A stretch of 64,000 nt of DNA. Source: Georgenia satyanarayanai. GTDB taxonomy: Bacteria > Actinomycetota > Actinomycetes > Actinomycetales > Actinomycetaceae. The notes beneath the pieces are model-generated. The model saw only the letters and a list, made by a program, of their open reading frames with translations. It searched no databases and was not told where the DNA came from. A program made the translations under genes and the position numbers. Below are positions 48,027 through 56,747 of the stretch, in pieces. Location of the stretch: the NCBI RefSeq assembly GCF_900116375.1, contig NZ_UETB01000005.1, positions 124,001 to 188,000 on the forward strand, written 5' to 3'. Position 1 is the stretch's first letter; the number at the start of each line of letters is the position of its first letter.

Positions 48027-48780
48027 CCCCGGGACGGGCCGGTGCGGCACCGGCGGGCACCGGGACCGGCGTGGCCTCGGGCACAGCGGCCCCGTGAGCC
48101 GGGTCCTGCGCCGTCGGCAGGCGCCAGGACCGGCGGTGCAGCTCGGAGGGCCCCCGCTCGCGCAGGGCCGCGAGGTGCCCGGGGGCCGAGTACCCCTTGT
48201 TGGCCTCCCAGCCGTAGGCGGGGTGCCGCTCGGCGATGTCGACCATGATCGCGTCGCGCTCGCACTTGGCCAGCACGCTCGCCCCCGCGATGACGGCGCA
48301 GCGCAGGTCGCCCTTGACCTGGGTCCGCACGGGCGGGACGAGGACCGGCAGCTCGGGGTCGAGGCCGGCGAAGAGGTCGTCGGGCGGGGTGAGCCAGTCG
48401 TGGATGCCGTCGAGGACGACGACGTCGGGCACCAGACCCTGCCCGGCCAGGGTGGCCAGCGCCCGGGTCCCGGCGAGCCGGAGGGCGGCGATGATGCCGA
48501 GCGCGTCGATCTCGTCCGGCCCGGCGTGCCCGACGGCGCTGCCCACCGACCAGCGGCGCACCGGCTCGCACAGGGCCTCGCGGGCGGAGGCGCTGAGGAG
48601 CTTGGAGTCACGCAGCCCGCGGGGCAGGCGGCCGGTGCTCGCGTCCACGAGGCACACGCCCACGCTGACGGGGCCGGCGAGCGCGCCGCGCCCCACCTCG
48701 TCCATCCCGGCGACGAGCCGGTGGCCGGAGTCGAGCAGCTCACGCTCGAGCTGCCGGGTGGGTGGGCGGTTCACGGGCAC
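48022..48780 (-). CDS. rnhB: Ribonuclease HII
   Basis: A 252-residue enzyme that removes RNA from RNA-DNA hybrids and single misincorporated ribonucleotides. The catalytic DE motif is in [18 protein letters not shown], with later aspartates in VVLDGIHDW and near CERDAIM. The C-terminal ~25 residues are Pro/Ala-rich. The GTG at 48780 is chosen because -10 TACGAT stands 6 nt upstream. Confidence 0.94.
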   Translation of the reverse strand: MPVNRPPTRQLERELLDSGHRLVAGMDEVGRGALAGPVSVGVCLVDASTGRLPRGLRDSKLLSASAREALCEPVRRWSVGSAVGHAGPDEIDALGIIAALRLAGTRALATLAGQGLVPDVVVLDGIHDWLTPPDDLFAGLDPELPVLVPPVRTQVKGDLRCAVIAGASVLAKCERDAIMVDIAERHPAYGWEANKGYSAPGHLAALRERGPSELHRRSWRLPTAQDPAHGAAVPEATPVPVPAGAAPARPGA

Positions 48781-48786
48781 GTGGCC

Positions 48787-48792
48787 ATCGTA
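48787..48792 (-). promoter_or_regulatory. -10 hexamer TACGAT of rnhB (leaderless)
   Basis: TACGAT on the minus strand ends 6 nt before the rnhB GTG, in the 25-bp gap after the lepB stop. Confidence 0.5.
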
Positions 48793-48805
48793 GGCACGGG
48801 CCCGC

Positions 48806-49567
48806 TCAGGGCTCGGGGACCTCGGCGAAGGTGTCGCCCGGGTTGCGCAGCACCGTCCAGCTGTCGAACGGCCACAGGATGAGGATCGCGGTCCCGACGA
48901 CGTTGCGCATGGGCACGGCCCCGCCGCCCGGGTCGCCCTGGTGGGCGCGGGAGTCCTGGGAGTTGGAGCGGTTGTCGCCCATGAGCCACAGGTGGTTCTC
49001 CGGGACGGTGACGGAGAACTCCGTCTCGCTCGGCGCGACGCCCGGCTTGAGGTACGGCTCGTCGATCCCGACGCCGTTGACGGTGAGCCGACCGTCGGCG
49101 TCGCAGCACTCCACGGTGTCCCCGCCGAGGCCGATGATCCGCTTGATGAGGTGCTCACCGGCGTTCTGGGGCAGCAGGCCGACGAACGTGAGGACCTCCT
49201 CCACGCCGCGCTGCACCTGGTTGCGGGTGTCGGGCTGCGCATCGAGCCAGCCACCGGGGTCGACGAAGACGACGACGTCGCCGCGGCTCACGTCCAGCGG
49301 CCCGGGCGCGAGCTTGCTCACCAGCACCCGGTCCCCGACGGCGAAGGTGTCCTCCATCGAGCCGGAGGGGATGAAGAAGGCCTGGACGAGGAAGGTCTTG
49401 ATGAGGACGGACAGGACGAGCGCGCTCACGACGACGATCGCGGTCTCCCGCAGCCAGCCGCCGCGGCGCCGGGCTGCCGGCCGGGCTGCCTCGCCCGGCT
49501 CGTCGGACCGGAGCTGGTCACGGTCGCGGCGCGTCGCGCTGGTCCGTGCGTCGTCGTCGTTCGTCAC
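48806..49567 (-). CDS. lepB: Signal peptidase I
   Basis: A 253-residue membrane protease that removes Sec and Tat signal peptides. The first ~40 residues are charged and cytoplasmic, then one hydrophobic helix leads to the serine motif IPSGSMEDT. The lysine motif is [11 protein letters not shown], and [12 protein letters not shown] is box E. The GTG at 49567 follows the rplS terminator. Confidence 0.93.
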   Translation of the reverse strand: MTNDDDARTSATRRDRDQLRSDEPGEAARPAARRRGGWLRETAIVVVSALVLSVLIKTFLVQAFFIPSGSMEDTFAVGDRVLVSKLAPGPLDVSRGDVVVFVDPGGWLDAQPDTRNQVQRGVEEVLTFVGLLPQNAGEHLIKRIIGLGGDTVECCDADGRLTVNGVGIDEPYLKPGVAPSETEFSVTVPENHLWLMGDNRSNSQDSRAHQGDPGGGAVPMRNVVGTAILILWPFDSWTVLRNPGDTFAEVPEP

Positions 49568-49597
49568 GGCCTGCGCACTCCTGTGTCTGGATATGAC

Positions 49598-49628
49598 TTC
49601 TGCCCGGCTCGAGACGAGCCGGGCAGAA
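49598..49628 (-). terminator. Perfect 14-bp hairpin after rplS
   Basis: Arms 49598-49611 and 49615-49628 are perfectly complementary around AGA, 22 bp after the rplS stop and before lepB. The minus-strand sequence continues GTCATATCC, so there is no long T-run. Confidence 0.8.
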
Positions 49629-49649
49629 GCGATGGTACGTGCTCGCGAG

Positions 49650-49991
49650 TCAGCGCTTCTCGCGGATCTTGGCCTTCTTCCCCTGCAGACCGCGCATGTA
49701 GTACAGCTTGGCCCGGCGGACCGCGCCGCGGGAGACGACCTCGATCTTGTCGATCGACGGGGAGTGGATCGGGAAGGTGCGCTCGACACCGACGCCGAAG
49801 CTCACCTTGCGGACGATGAAGGTCTCGCGGACCCCGGCACCGGAGCGGGCCATGACGTATCCCTGGAAGACCTGGATACGGCTGCGGTTGCCCTCGACGA
49901 CCTTGACGTGGACCTTGAGGGTGTCGCCTGCACGGAAGTCGGGGATGTCGTCGCGCAGCGATGCCGCGTCGACGTGGTCGAGGGTCTGCAT
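49650..49991 (-). CDS. rplS: 50S ribosomal protein L19
   Basis: A 113-residue protein of normal family length. [38 protein letters not shown] and the terminal [10 protein letters not shown] are L19 signatures. The ATG at 49991 is chosen over a farther one at 50057 by conservation. A candidate -10 CAAGAT on the minus strand lies at 50134-50139, giving a ~130-nt leader in which L19 could be regulated. Confidence 0.96.
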   Translation of the reverse strand: MQTLDHVDAASLRDDIPDFRAGDTLKVHVKVVEGNRSRIQVFQGYVMARSGAGVRETFIVRKVSFGVGVERTFPIHSPSIDKIEVVSRGAVRRAKLYYMRGLQGKKAKIREKR

Positions 49992-50149
49992 GGTGGTGCC
50001 TTCCCGCTGGTGCCACAGGTCACCGGCGCTGTTCGTGGCAGCGGTCGCTGCCGACATCTCTGATGGTGGTCACGCCGCCCGGATGCGCCGGTCCCCTGAG
50101 GCAGACCGCGCGCCGTGAGCGCATGACCGGTCCATCTTGCCACAGCCCG

Positions 50150-51463
50150 TCAGGGCACCGAAACCGGTGTGCTCATCACCACGTCGTCGTTGGGCACCCC
50201 GCCGACGTCGTAGGTCCGCCGTCCGACGACGGCGAAGCCGCACCGCTCGTAGAAGCGTCGGGCCCGGCGGTTGGCGACGTTCGTCCCCAGCCACAGCTCC
50301 CGGGCCCCGTGCTGCGCGGCCGCGTCCGTGGCGGCGGCGACGAGCCGGGCGGCCAGTCCCCCGCCGTGGACGTCGGGGTGGACGTAGCACTTGCTCAGCT
50401 CGGCGACACCCGCACTCTCCTCCTGGCCCGGCGCCGGGGAGTCGAGGACCACCATCGTGTAGCCGAGCAGCGCTCCGGTGTCCTCGTCGGCGGCGACGTG
50501 CAGGAGGCGCCGCGGGTCGGTGAGGAAGCGGGCGAAGCTGTCGACGTCGAGCTGGGTCGCGACGTGGGCGGCGATCGCCTCGGCGCCGAGCGACGGCGGG
50601 CAGGCGAGGGGAAAGGTGACGGCGGCGAGCGCGGCCAGTGCGGCGACGTCGTCGGGGTCGGCGGGGCGCACCTGCGCGCGACGGGGGCCGGCCGGACCGA
50701 CGTACCAGCCCAGGCCGGCGAGGACGCGCCGGTCCTCGCGGTCCAGCGCCTCGGGCGCGAGGCGCTCGAGGAGGTCGGGCCGTCGGGCGGCGGTGCGCTC
50801 GAGGGCGCGGTCGCGGCGCCAGCGGGTGACCTTGGCGTGGTGGCCGGAGGTGAGGACCTCGGGGACGGGCAGGTCCCGCCAGGCGGGCGGCTTGGTGTAG
50901 ACGGGGTACTCGAGCAGCCCCGCGGCGCCGTGCGACTCCTCGACGAGGGACTCGGGGTTGCCGACCACGCCGGGCAGCAGCCGCGCCACGGCCTCGACGA
51001 CGACGAGCGCCGCGACCTCGCCCCCGTTGAGGACGTAGTCGCCGATGGACACCTCGCGGACGGTGACGCCGGGCCGGGTGGCGTAGTGCTCGGCGACGCG
51101 GGCGTCGATGCCCTCGTAGCGGCCGCAGGCGAGGACGAGGCGGCGCGCGCCGGCCAGCTCCTCGGCGGTGCGCTGGGTGAAGACCTCCCCGGCCGGGCTC
51201 GGCACGAGCAGCACGGTCCCGTCACCGTCGGCGTCGTCCCCGAGGACGGTGTCCAGGGCCGTGCCCCACACGTCGGGCCGCATGACCATGCCCGCTCCCC
51301 CGCCGAAGGGGGTGTCGTCGACGGTGCGGTGCCGGTCGGTGGTCCAGGCGCGCAGGTCGTGGACGGCGAGGTCGAGCAGGCCGGACTGCCGGGCCTTGCC
51401 GACGAGCGAGAGCTCGAGGGGGGCGAGGTAGTCGGGGAAGATCGTCAGGACGTCGATGCGCAC
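50150..51463 (-). CDS. trmD: tRNA (guanine-N1)-methyltransferase fused to a GNAT acetyltransferase
   Basis: A 437-residue fusion. Residues 1-~240 are TrmD, which makes m1G37: [45 protein letters not shown] and [13 protein letters not shown] are visible. Residues ~263-437 are a GNAT domain starting [19 protein letters not shown], with acetyl-CoA loop [15 protein letters not shown] and terminal [16 protein letters not shown]. TrmD alone is usually ~230-270 residues. No stop or frameshift separates the parts. GTG start. rimM lies 1 bp upstream. Confidence 0.92.
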   Translation of the reverse strand: MRIDVLTIFPDYLAPLELSLVGKARQSGLLDLAVHDLRAWTTDRHRTVDDTPFGGGAGMVMRPDVWGTALDTVLGDDADGDGTVLLVPSPAGEVFTQRTAEELAGARRLVLACGRYEGIDARVAEHYATRPGVTVREVSIGDYVLNGGEVAALVVVEAVARLLPGVVGNPESLVEESHGAAGLLEYPVYTKPPAWRDLPVPEVLTSGHHAKVTRWRRDRALERTAARRPDLLERLAPEALDREDRRVLAGLGWYVGPAGPRRAQVRPADPDDVAALAALAAVTFPLACPPSLGAEAIAAHVATQLDVDSFARFLTDPRRLLHVAADEDTGALLGYTMVVLDSPAPGQEESAGVAELSKCYVHPDVHGGGLAARLVAAATDAAAQHGARELWLGTNVANRRARRFYERCGFAVVGRRTYDVGGVPNDDVVMSTPVSVP

Positions 51464-51464
51464 G

Positions 51465-51980
51465 TCAGTCCTCGTCGTCGTCGCCGGCGAGCAGCCCGCG
51501 CGGCGGGTCGAGGACCACGCGCCGGCCGGGGACGTCGACGACCGGGACGATCTCGGCGACGAAGGGCACGAGCGTGCGCTGGCCGCCGGTCTCGGTGAGG
51601 ACGAGGAGGTCCTGGGCGGGCAGGTACTCGATCCCGGCGACCGTCCCCAGGTGCCGGCCCTCGGTGTCCTCCACCGGCAGCCCGACGAGCTCGTGGGGGT
51701 ACCAGGCGTCCTCCTCGGCGCCCTCCTCGGGCGCGGCGAGCAGGAGCGTGCCGCGCAGCGCCTCCGCGGCGGTGCGGTCGGGTGCCTCCTCGAAGCGCAC
51801 GTACCACGAGCCCTGCCGCTCGCTGCTGGCGGCCACGGTGAGGGGGCCGCGCTCGGGCGGGTCGGTGGCGAGCACCGCCCCGGGCGTCAGGCGACCGGCC
51901 GGGTCGTCGGTCCGGACCTCCAGGCGCACCAGGCCGTGCAGGCCGTTGGGTGCGCCGATGCGGGCGACCACCAGCTCCAT
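51465..51980 (-). CDS. rimM: 16S rRNA processing protein RimM
   Basis: A 171-residue factor for 30S head assembly that binds S19. The N-terminal [22 protein letters not shown] is the RimM barrel signature, and the C-terminal PRC-barrel half contains [19 protein letters not shown]. It lies between the KH protein and trmD in the canonical order. Confidence 0.94.
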   Translation of the reverse strand: MELVVARIGAPNGLHGLVRLEVRTDDPAGRLTPGAVLATDPPERGPLTVAASSERQGSWYVRFEEAPDRTAAEALRGTLLLAAPEEGAEEDAWYPHELVGLPVEDTEGRHLGTVAGIEYLPAQDLLVLTETGGQRTLVPFVAEIVPVVDVPGRRVVLDPPRGLLAGDDDED

Positions 51981-52003
51981 CTAGCTCTCCTCGGGTAGAA
52001 CGA

Positions 52004-52044
52004 GCGCGAGCCCTGGCTCACCGGTGGTGAACCAGGGCTCGCGC
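52004..52044 (-). terminator. Hairpin between the KH-protein gene and rimM
   Basis: Perfect 13-bp outer arms (52004-52016 and 52032-52044), and the enclosed loop itself contains a TCACC/GGTGA stem. Located between the KH stop (52051) and the rimM start (51980), it may be a partial terminator inside the rpsP-trmD unit. Confidence 0.7.
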
Positions 52045-52050
52045 CGGTGG

Positions 52051-52287
52051 TCAGCGGTCGGTGTCGACGACGTCGACGCGGACCGGGCCGCGCGTGGACA
52101 GCGCGGAGACGACGGTGCGCAGGGCACGCGCCGTGCGCCCCTGCCGGCCGATGACGCGGCCGAGGTCGTCGGGGTGCACCCGGACCTCGAGCAGCTCACC
52201 GCGGCGCAGCGAACGGGAGGTGACGGTGACGTCGTCGGGGTTGTCGACGACGCCACGCACCAGGTGCTCGAGGGCGTCAGCCAGCAT
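52051..52287 (-). CDS. KH-domain RNA-binding protein (YlqC/KhpA-like)
   Basis: A 78-residue single-KH protein beginning [20 protein letters not shown] with the RNA-binding GxxG loop in [14 protein letters not shown]. KhpA proteins affect RNA metabolism and cell envelope in Gram-positives. The ATG at 52287 overlaps the rpsP end by 11 bp. Confidence 0.93.
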   Translation of the reverse strand: MLADALEHLVRGVVDNPDDVTVTSRSLRRGELLEVRVHPDDLGRVIGRQGRTARALRTVVSALSTRGPVRVDVVDTDR

Positions 52288-52738
52288 TGGTCTCGTCGGC
52301 GGGCTCCTCGGCGGGCGCGTCCGCAGGCGCCTTCTCCTCGGTGGTCGCGGCGGCGGCCTCGGAGGCCTTGGCCTTGCGCTTCTCGGCGTCGTCCTCGGCC
52401 GCCTTGACCGCGGCGGCGCGCGCCTCGGCGGCCTCCTCGGCGCTGACGCCCTTGACGCGCAGGGTGCCCTCGGCGCCCGGCAGGCCCTTGAACTTCTGCC
52501 AGTCACCGGTGACCTTGAGGAGCGCGGCGACCTGCTCGGTGGGCTGGGCGCCCACGGAGAGCCAGTACTGCGCACGCTCGGAGTCGATGTCGATGAGCGA
52601 GGGCTCCTCGGTCGGGTGGTACTTGCCGATCTCCTCGATCGCCCGACCATCACGCTTCTTGCGACCGTCCATGACGACGACGCGGTAGTACGGCGCGCGG
52701 ATCTTGCCCATGCGCTTGAGACGGATCTTGACTGCCAC
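52277..52738 (-). CDS. rpsP: 30S ribosomal protein S16 with extended tail
   Basis: A 153-residue protein. The S16 core ([20 protein letters not shown]) occupies about residues 1-85. The rest is an Ala/Glu-rich helical tail, common in actinobacteria. The GTG at 52738 gives the conserved N-terminus; a GTG four codons upstream (52750) overlaps the AGGAGT ribosome-binding site. A good promoter lies at 52867-52896. Confidence 0.95.
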   Translation of the reverse strand: MAVKIRLKRMGKIRAPYYRVVVMDGRKKRDGRAIEEIGKYHPTEEPSLIDIDSERAQYWLSVGAQPTEQVAALLKVTGDWQKFKGLPGAEGTLRVKGVSAEEAAEARAAAVKAAEDDAEKRKAKASEAAAATTEEKAPADAPAEEPADETNAG

Positions 52739-52866
52739 TGTGGTGGTCACTCCTGGTTCATGTGGGGTGGGCCGACGCGTGTCCCCGGTGGGTTTCGGGG
52801 ACGTGCTTGGCCCTGGACGCGGCTCCGACGGGTGAGAGGGGCCCACCGGTCCGAGTACAGCGGGTC

Positions 52867-52896
52867 ATTCTGCCAGACCGGCGGGCCCATTCCCAA
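52867..52896 (-). promoter_or_regulatory. Promoter of the rpsP-KH-rimM-trmD unit
   Basis: -35 TTGGGA (52891-52896) and -10 CAGAAT (52867-52872) on the minus strand with an 18-bp spacer, giving a ~120-nt leader ahead of rpsP. The leader contains a GTCCCCG/CGGGGAC stem near 52783-52806. Confidence 0.5.
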
Positions 52897-52929
52897 GCGT
52901 GCTGCCCCGAAGGGCGCGTGGGGCGTTCG

Positions 52930-53724
52930 TCACGCCCAGCGGAAGACCTTCGCGGCGACGGGGTAGCCGACGACGCTCCAGGCGGCCAGCACCGCGAGCT
53001 CGCGCCACGGCAGGTCCCCACTGAACCATGCCGTGGTCATCGCCTCGCTCGCCGCACCGAGCGGGGTGAACGTCGCGACGGTCGCGAGGGTGTCGGGCAT
53101 CTGGGAGATCGGCAGCCACAGGCCGGCGAAGAACAGGAGCGGGAAGTACAGGAGCATCCCGATCCCCGAGGCGGTCGACGCCTTGGGCGCCAGCCCGCCC
53201 ACGACGAGGCCGATCGCGAACAGCGCGAGGGTTGCCAGGAGGAAGGCGGCAAGGACGAGGAGCGGGCTCTCGGGCAGCGGGATCCCCAGCGTGGCCATCC
53301 CGCCCACGAGGGCGAGGACGACGGCGACGGCGAGCGCCGCCCCGCTCACCGCGACGTGGGAGACGAGGACGGACTTGGGCCGCATCGGCGTCGTCGACAG
53401 GCGCCGGAAGATGCCCTGCTCCCGGTAGCCGGCCACGGTGGCGGGCAGCGTGGTCAGGGAGACGGTTGCGATCGCGGTGGCGAGGACGACCGGCCCCCAC
53501 AGGTGGATGAGGGTGACGCCCTCGAGGCCGGGGACGCCCTCCACCTCCGTCCGCATCCCGGGGATGGCGTGGCCCATGCCGAGGAGCAGCACGGCCGGGA
53601 AGGCGAGGGCGAAGAAGACGCCTCCGGGGTCGCGGAGGAAGAGCCGGCCCTCGGTCCTCACGAGGGTGGTGAGGCCGCGGCGGCCCGAGGGCGCACGGGT
53701 GGCGGTGGTGGCGGTGGCGCTCAT
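52930..53724 (-). CDS. ABC-2 type transporter permease
   Basis: A 264-residue protein with six hydrophobic segments typical of ABC-2 exporters (for example LLYFPLLFFAGLWLPISQMP before the fifth segment). It starts inside the stop of the ATPase gene upstream (ATGA overlap), so the two form one drug- or lipid-export module. The substrate cannot be predicted. It is the last gene of the five-gene GntR operon. Confidence 0.88.
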   Translation of the reverse strand: MSATATTATRAPSGRRGLTTLVRTEGRLFLRDPGGVFFALAFPAVLLLGMGHAIPGMRTEVEGVPGLEGVTLIHLWGPVVLATAIATVSLTTLPATVAGYREQGIFRRLSTTPMRPKSVLVSHVAVSGAALAVAVVLALVGGMATLGIPLPESPLLVLAAFLLATLALFAIGLVVGGLAPKASTASGIGMLLYFPLLFFAGLWLPISQMPDTLATVATFTPLGAASEAMTTAWFSGDLPWRELAVLAAWSVVGYPVAAKVFRWA

Positions 53725-54644
53725 GCGGGGACTCCTTCCGTGCTGGGTGAGCCGGTCACCTCGAGGAAGACGTCCTCTAGGGTGCGGCGGACGGTGGTGA
53801 TGTCGTCGGGGACGACGTCGTGGCGGGCGAGCTCGAGGACGACGGCGGGAAGCACCCGGCGCGTGCCCGTCACCTCGACCTCGCGGCCGTGGGCGACGAC
53901 GTCGGTGACCTCGGGCAGGTCCCGCAGCAGCGCCGGGTCGAGCACCTCGGGCGTCGTCATGCGGAAGCTGCGCTGGTCTGCGCTGCCCGCCGCGAGCTCG
54001 GCCGGCGTGCCGTCGGCGACGACCCGACCGCCGTCGATGACGACGACACGGTCGCTCAGGTGCTCCGCCTCGTCCATGAAGTGGGTGACGAGGAGGATGG
54101 TGACGCCGCGCCGTCGGACACCGTCGATGAGGGCCCAGGTCTCGCGCCGGGCCTGGGGGTCCAGGCCGGTGGTGAGCTCGTCGAGGATGGCGATGCGCGG
54201 GTTGCCGACGAGGGCCAGCGCGATCGACAGGCGCTGCTGCAGGCCCCCGGAGAGGCGGTCGAAGCGCTTGTCGCGGTGCTCGGTGAGCCCGAGCAGCGCG
54301 AGGAGCTCCTGCCCGTCGGCGGGCTCGGCGTAGAAGGAGGCGTACAGCTCGATGGCCTCGGCCACGGTGATCTTCGGCGGCAGCTTGGCCTCCTGCAGCT
54401 GGATGCCCACGTGCTCACGGATGAGCTCGGGGTGGCGCTGCGGGTCGACGCCGAGGACACGGACCTCGCCGCCGTCGGCGGTGCGCAGGCCGGCGACGGT
54501 CTCGACCGTCGTCGTCTTGCCGGCGCCGTTGCGGCCGAGGACGGCGACGATCTCGCCGGGGTGGACGTCGAAGCTGACGTCGGCGACGGCGACCTTGTCG
54601 CCGTAGGTCTTGCGGAGGTGGCGGACCTCGATGACGGGTTCCAT
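53721..54644 (-). CDS. ABC transporter ATP-binding protein
   Basis: A 307-residue ATPase: Walker A GRNGAGKTTT, Q-loop IQLQEAKLP, signature LSGGLQQRL, Walker B AILDELTTGLDP (Glu present) and a switch His in LLVTHFMDEAEHLSD. The C-terminal ~80 residues resemble the DrrA-type extension (DDITTVRRTLEDVFLEVTG). The start ATG at 54644 follows the upstream stop by 1 bp. It pairs with the permease at 52930. Confidence 0.93.
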   Translation of the reverse strand: MEPVIEVRHLRKTYGDKVAVADVSFDVHPGEIVAVLGRNGAGKTTTVETVAGLRTADGGEVRVLGVDPQRHPELIREHVGIQLQEAKLPPKITVAEAIELYASFYAEPADGQELLALLGLTEHRDKRFDRLSGGLQQRLSIALALVGNPRIAILDELTTGLDPQARRETWALIDGVRRRGVTILLVTHFMDEAEHLSDRVVVIDGGRVVADGTPAELAAGSADQRSFRMTTPEVLDPALLRDLPEVTDVVAHGREVEVTGTRRVLPAVVLELARHDVVPDDITTVRRTLEDVFLEVTGSPSTEGVPA

Positions 54645-54645
54645 C

Positions 54646-55407
54646 TCATGACTCCGTTCGGGCGATCGGGACACGGCGGACGAGCAGGGCGAAGGCGAGT
54701 GCGGCCGCGAGGACGAGCACAGCGCCCACGAGGTAGCCGCTCCAGCCCGGCGCGTCGAAGGGGACGAAGGGGGCCTCCGTCCAGCTCGTCATGAACATGA
54801 CGGCGAGGATCGGCGAGATGGTGAGCGGCAGCGCGAGGGTGCCCCACCAGCCGCCGAGCCGGTAGTAGGTGATGCCGACGAGGAGTCCGGTGAGGGTGCC
54901 GGAGAGCCCGAGGAGGGCGTGGTCGACGAGGAGCGTCCCGAGCCCCGACTCCCACACGCCCGCGGTGTACTCCTCCCCCGGCTCCGCGTCGTGCTGCCAC
55001 CCCATGCGGTCGTAGAGCATCCCCTCGAGGAGGAGGAGCCCCGCGGCGGTCACGGCGTGGAGCAGTGAGCTGCTCACCGCGGCGACGAGCCCGCCGGTGA
55101 GGAACGAGCGACGGGTCATGCCGTTGGCGACGTGCGCGGTGAGGTACGTCGTCGCGACGATGACGGCGATCGAGAAGAGGAACCACACGAGCGGGCCGTT
55201 GCGGACGAACTGGACGACCGACACGTTGACGGTGCCGACCCGGTCGACGACGGCGATGGCGACGGCAGCGCCGACGACGACGACCGCCCACAGCCACACC
55301 CACATGAGCAGGTAGACCTGCAGGTGGTGGACCGCCGAGCGGACCCACTGCGGGCGGCTGACGCTCACGCTGCCGCGCAGGCGCGGGGCTGAGGTGCCGG
55401 TGATCAT
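54646..55407 (-). CDS. Membrane protein of the GntR-ABC operon
   Basis: A 253-residue protein with about six hydrophobic segments (for example VYLLMWVWLWAVVVVGAAVA near residue 32). No ABC-2 signature is obvious. Its position after a GntR-linked ATPase (overlap of 4 bp) suggests it is that ATPase's membrane partner, as in YtrB/YtrC-type systems. I do not recognise a named family. Confidence 0.75.
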   Translation of the reverse strand: MITGTSAPRLRGSVSVSRPQWVRSAVHHLQVYLLMWVWLWAVVVVGAAVAIAVVDRVGTVNVSVVQFVRNGPLVWFLFSIAVIVATTYLTAHVANGMTRRSFLTGGLVAAVSSSLLHAVTAAGLLLLEGMLYDRMGWQHDAEPGEEYTAGVWESGLGTLLVDHALLGLSGTLTGLLVGITYYRLGGWWGTLALPLTISPILAVMFMTSWTEAPFVPFDAPGWSGYLVGAVLVLAAALAFALLVRRVPIARTES

Positions 55408-56285
55408 CGGCGGGCCTCCTTCTCGGTGAGGGCGATGAACAGGTCCTCGATCGGGACGGCACCGAGCTCGAGGGAGGCGGCGCGGAAGCGGCCGAGCGTG
55501 GCGTCGTCGATCCGGCCGAGCACGGTGACCCGCTTGGTGGGTCCGAGCACCTGCTCGCCGAGCACGCGCAGGCCGGCCGTGGCGGCGTCGACGTCGGCGG
55601 CCAGGCCGGTCACCGTGACGCCGTGGCTGCGCAGGGTCTCGGCCTCCTCGGCGAGCAGCACCGTGCCGCCGTCGAGGACGACGACGTTCTCGAAGAGCCG
55701 CTCGACCTCCCCGATGAGGTGGCTGGAGAGGATGATCGTGCGCGGGTGCTCGACGTAGTCGGCGATGAGGAGGTCGTAGAAGCGGCGGCGTGACGGGGCG
55801 TCCATGCCGAGGTAGACCTCGTCGAACATCGTCACCGGCGCGCGGGAGGCGAGCCCGATGACGGCACCGAAGGCGGAGCGCTGGCCGCGGGAGAGCTTGC
55901 CCGGCTTCTTGCGCGGGTCGAGCCCGAAGGCGTCGAGGAGCTCCTCGGCGTAGGCCTGGTCCCAGGTGGGCCGGGCGGAGGCGACGAGCTCGAGGCTGGC
56001 CTTGAGCTTCTCCTCGCTCAGCACGTCCCCGCTCTCGCGGATGAGGCAGACGCTCTCCATGAGGCGCTCGTCCTCGAAGGGGTCGCGACCGTCGACACGG
56101 ACGGTGCCGCTCGTCGGGCGCCGCAGGGAGGCGATCGTCGAGAGCATGCTCGTCTTGCCCGAGCCGTTGCGGCCGAGGAGCCCGGTGATGCTGTCCGCCG
56201 GGAAGCGGACGGTGGCGGAGTCGACGGCGCGGGTGTCGCGGTAGTCGACCGTGAGCCCGGTGAGCTCGACGTCGAGGCCGCTCAT
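55404..56285 (-). CDS. ABC transporter ATP-binding protein (YtrB-like)
   Basis: A 293-residue ATPase: Walker A GRNGSGKTSM, signature region LSRGQRSAFGAVIGLA, Walker B VTMFDEVYLGMD, switch His in ILSSHLIGEVERL. The signature is LSRGQ rather than LSGGQ. The C-terminal region is divergent from ordinary importers. ATG at 56285 overlaps the gntR stop. This GntR-ATPase-membrane arrangement resembles antibiotic-responsive Ytr operons. Confidence 0.9.
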   Translation of the reverse strand: MSGLDVELTGLTVDYRDTRAVDSATVRFPADSITGLLGRNGSGKTSMLSTIASLRRPTSGTVRVDGRDPFEDERLMESVCLIRESGDVLSEEKLKASLELVASARPTWDQAYAEELLDAFGLDPRKKPGKLSRGQRSAFGAVIGLASRAPVTMFDEVYLGMDAPSRRRFYDLLIADYVEHPRTIILSSHLIGEVERLFENVVVLDGGTVLLAEEAETLRSHGVTVTGLAADVDAATAGLRVLGEQVLGPTKRVTVLGRIDDATLGRFRAASLELGAVPIEDLFIALTEKEARR

Positions 56286-56644
56286 GCTCCGGCTCCCTTC
56301 TGCTGGATGTAGCGGACGAGGTCGTCGGGGCTGATGCCCAGCACCCGGGCCTCGTCGAGCACCTGGTCGAGGTGGTCGGTGAAGAAGGCGCCGCGGCGGT
56401 GCTCGCGCAGCCGCTCCCGGGCGCCGTCGGCGACGAACATGCCCACTCCTCGCTGCTTGTAGATGACGCCCTCGTCGACCAGCTGCGCGAAGGCCTTGGC
56501 CGCGGTGGCGGGGTTGATGCGGTAGGTCGTGGCGTACTGGGTGGTGCTCATGACCTGGTCCCCCTCGGCCAGCGCGCCGTCGAGGACCTGGCGACGCAGG
56601 TGCTCGGCGATCTGCACGTAGATCGGCTCCGGTCCGTCGAACAT
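56282..56644 (-). CDS. GntR-family regulator (YtrA subfamily)
   Basis: A 120-residue regulator: winged HTH (PIYVQIAEHLRRQVLDGAL, then PATAAKAFAQLVDEGVIY) with only a short C-terminal tail, the YtrA type. The start ATG at 56644 has GGGAGGTGGGAG upstream. A perfect palindrome at 56666-56691 overlaps its promoter, so autorepression of the five-gene operon is likely, probably relieved by a cell-envelope-active ligand (inference from YtrA). Confidence 0.9.
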   Translation of the reverse strand: MFDGPEPIYVQIAEHLRRQVLDGALAEGDQVMSTTQYATTYRINPATAAKAFAQLVDEGVIYKQRGVGMFVADGARERLREHRRGAFFTDHLDQVLDEARVLGISPDDLVRYIQQKGAGA

Positions 56645-56665
56645 CTCCCACCTCCCTCGCCTCAC

Positions 56666-56691
56666 TGGTTCATTACTCCACTAATGAACCA
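56666..56691. promoter_or_regulatory. GntR operator, perfect 10-bp palindrome
   Basis: TGGTTCATTA (56666-56675), 6-bp spacer CTCCAC, TAATGAACCA (56682-56691), arms perfectly complementary. It overlaps the -10 TTCATT (56683-56688, minus strand), which is 17 bp from -35 TTGACG (56706-56711), so bound repressor would block the operon promoter. Confidence 0.85.
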
Positions 56692-56747
56692 CGGAAGTAG
56701 GCGCGCGTCAAGGCCTCGCGGGCACGTGCCGGCCGCGGGAGGCTGGG

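Noticed and set aside
50041-50149. tRNA or small-RNA gene between rplS and trmD
   Set aside because: No cloverleaf or T-loop consensus is seen. The segment is better read as the rplS leader with a -10 at 50134-50139.
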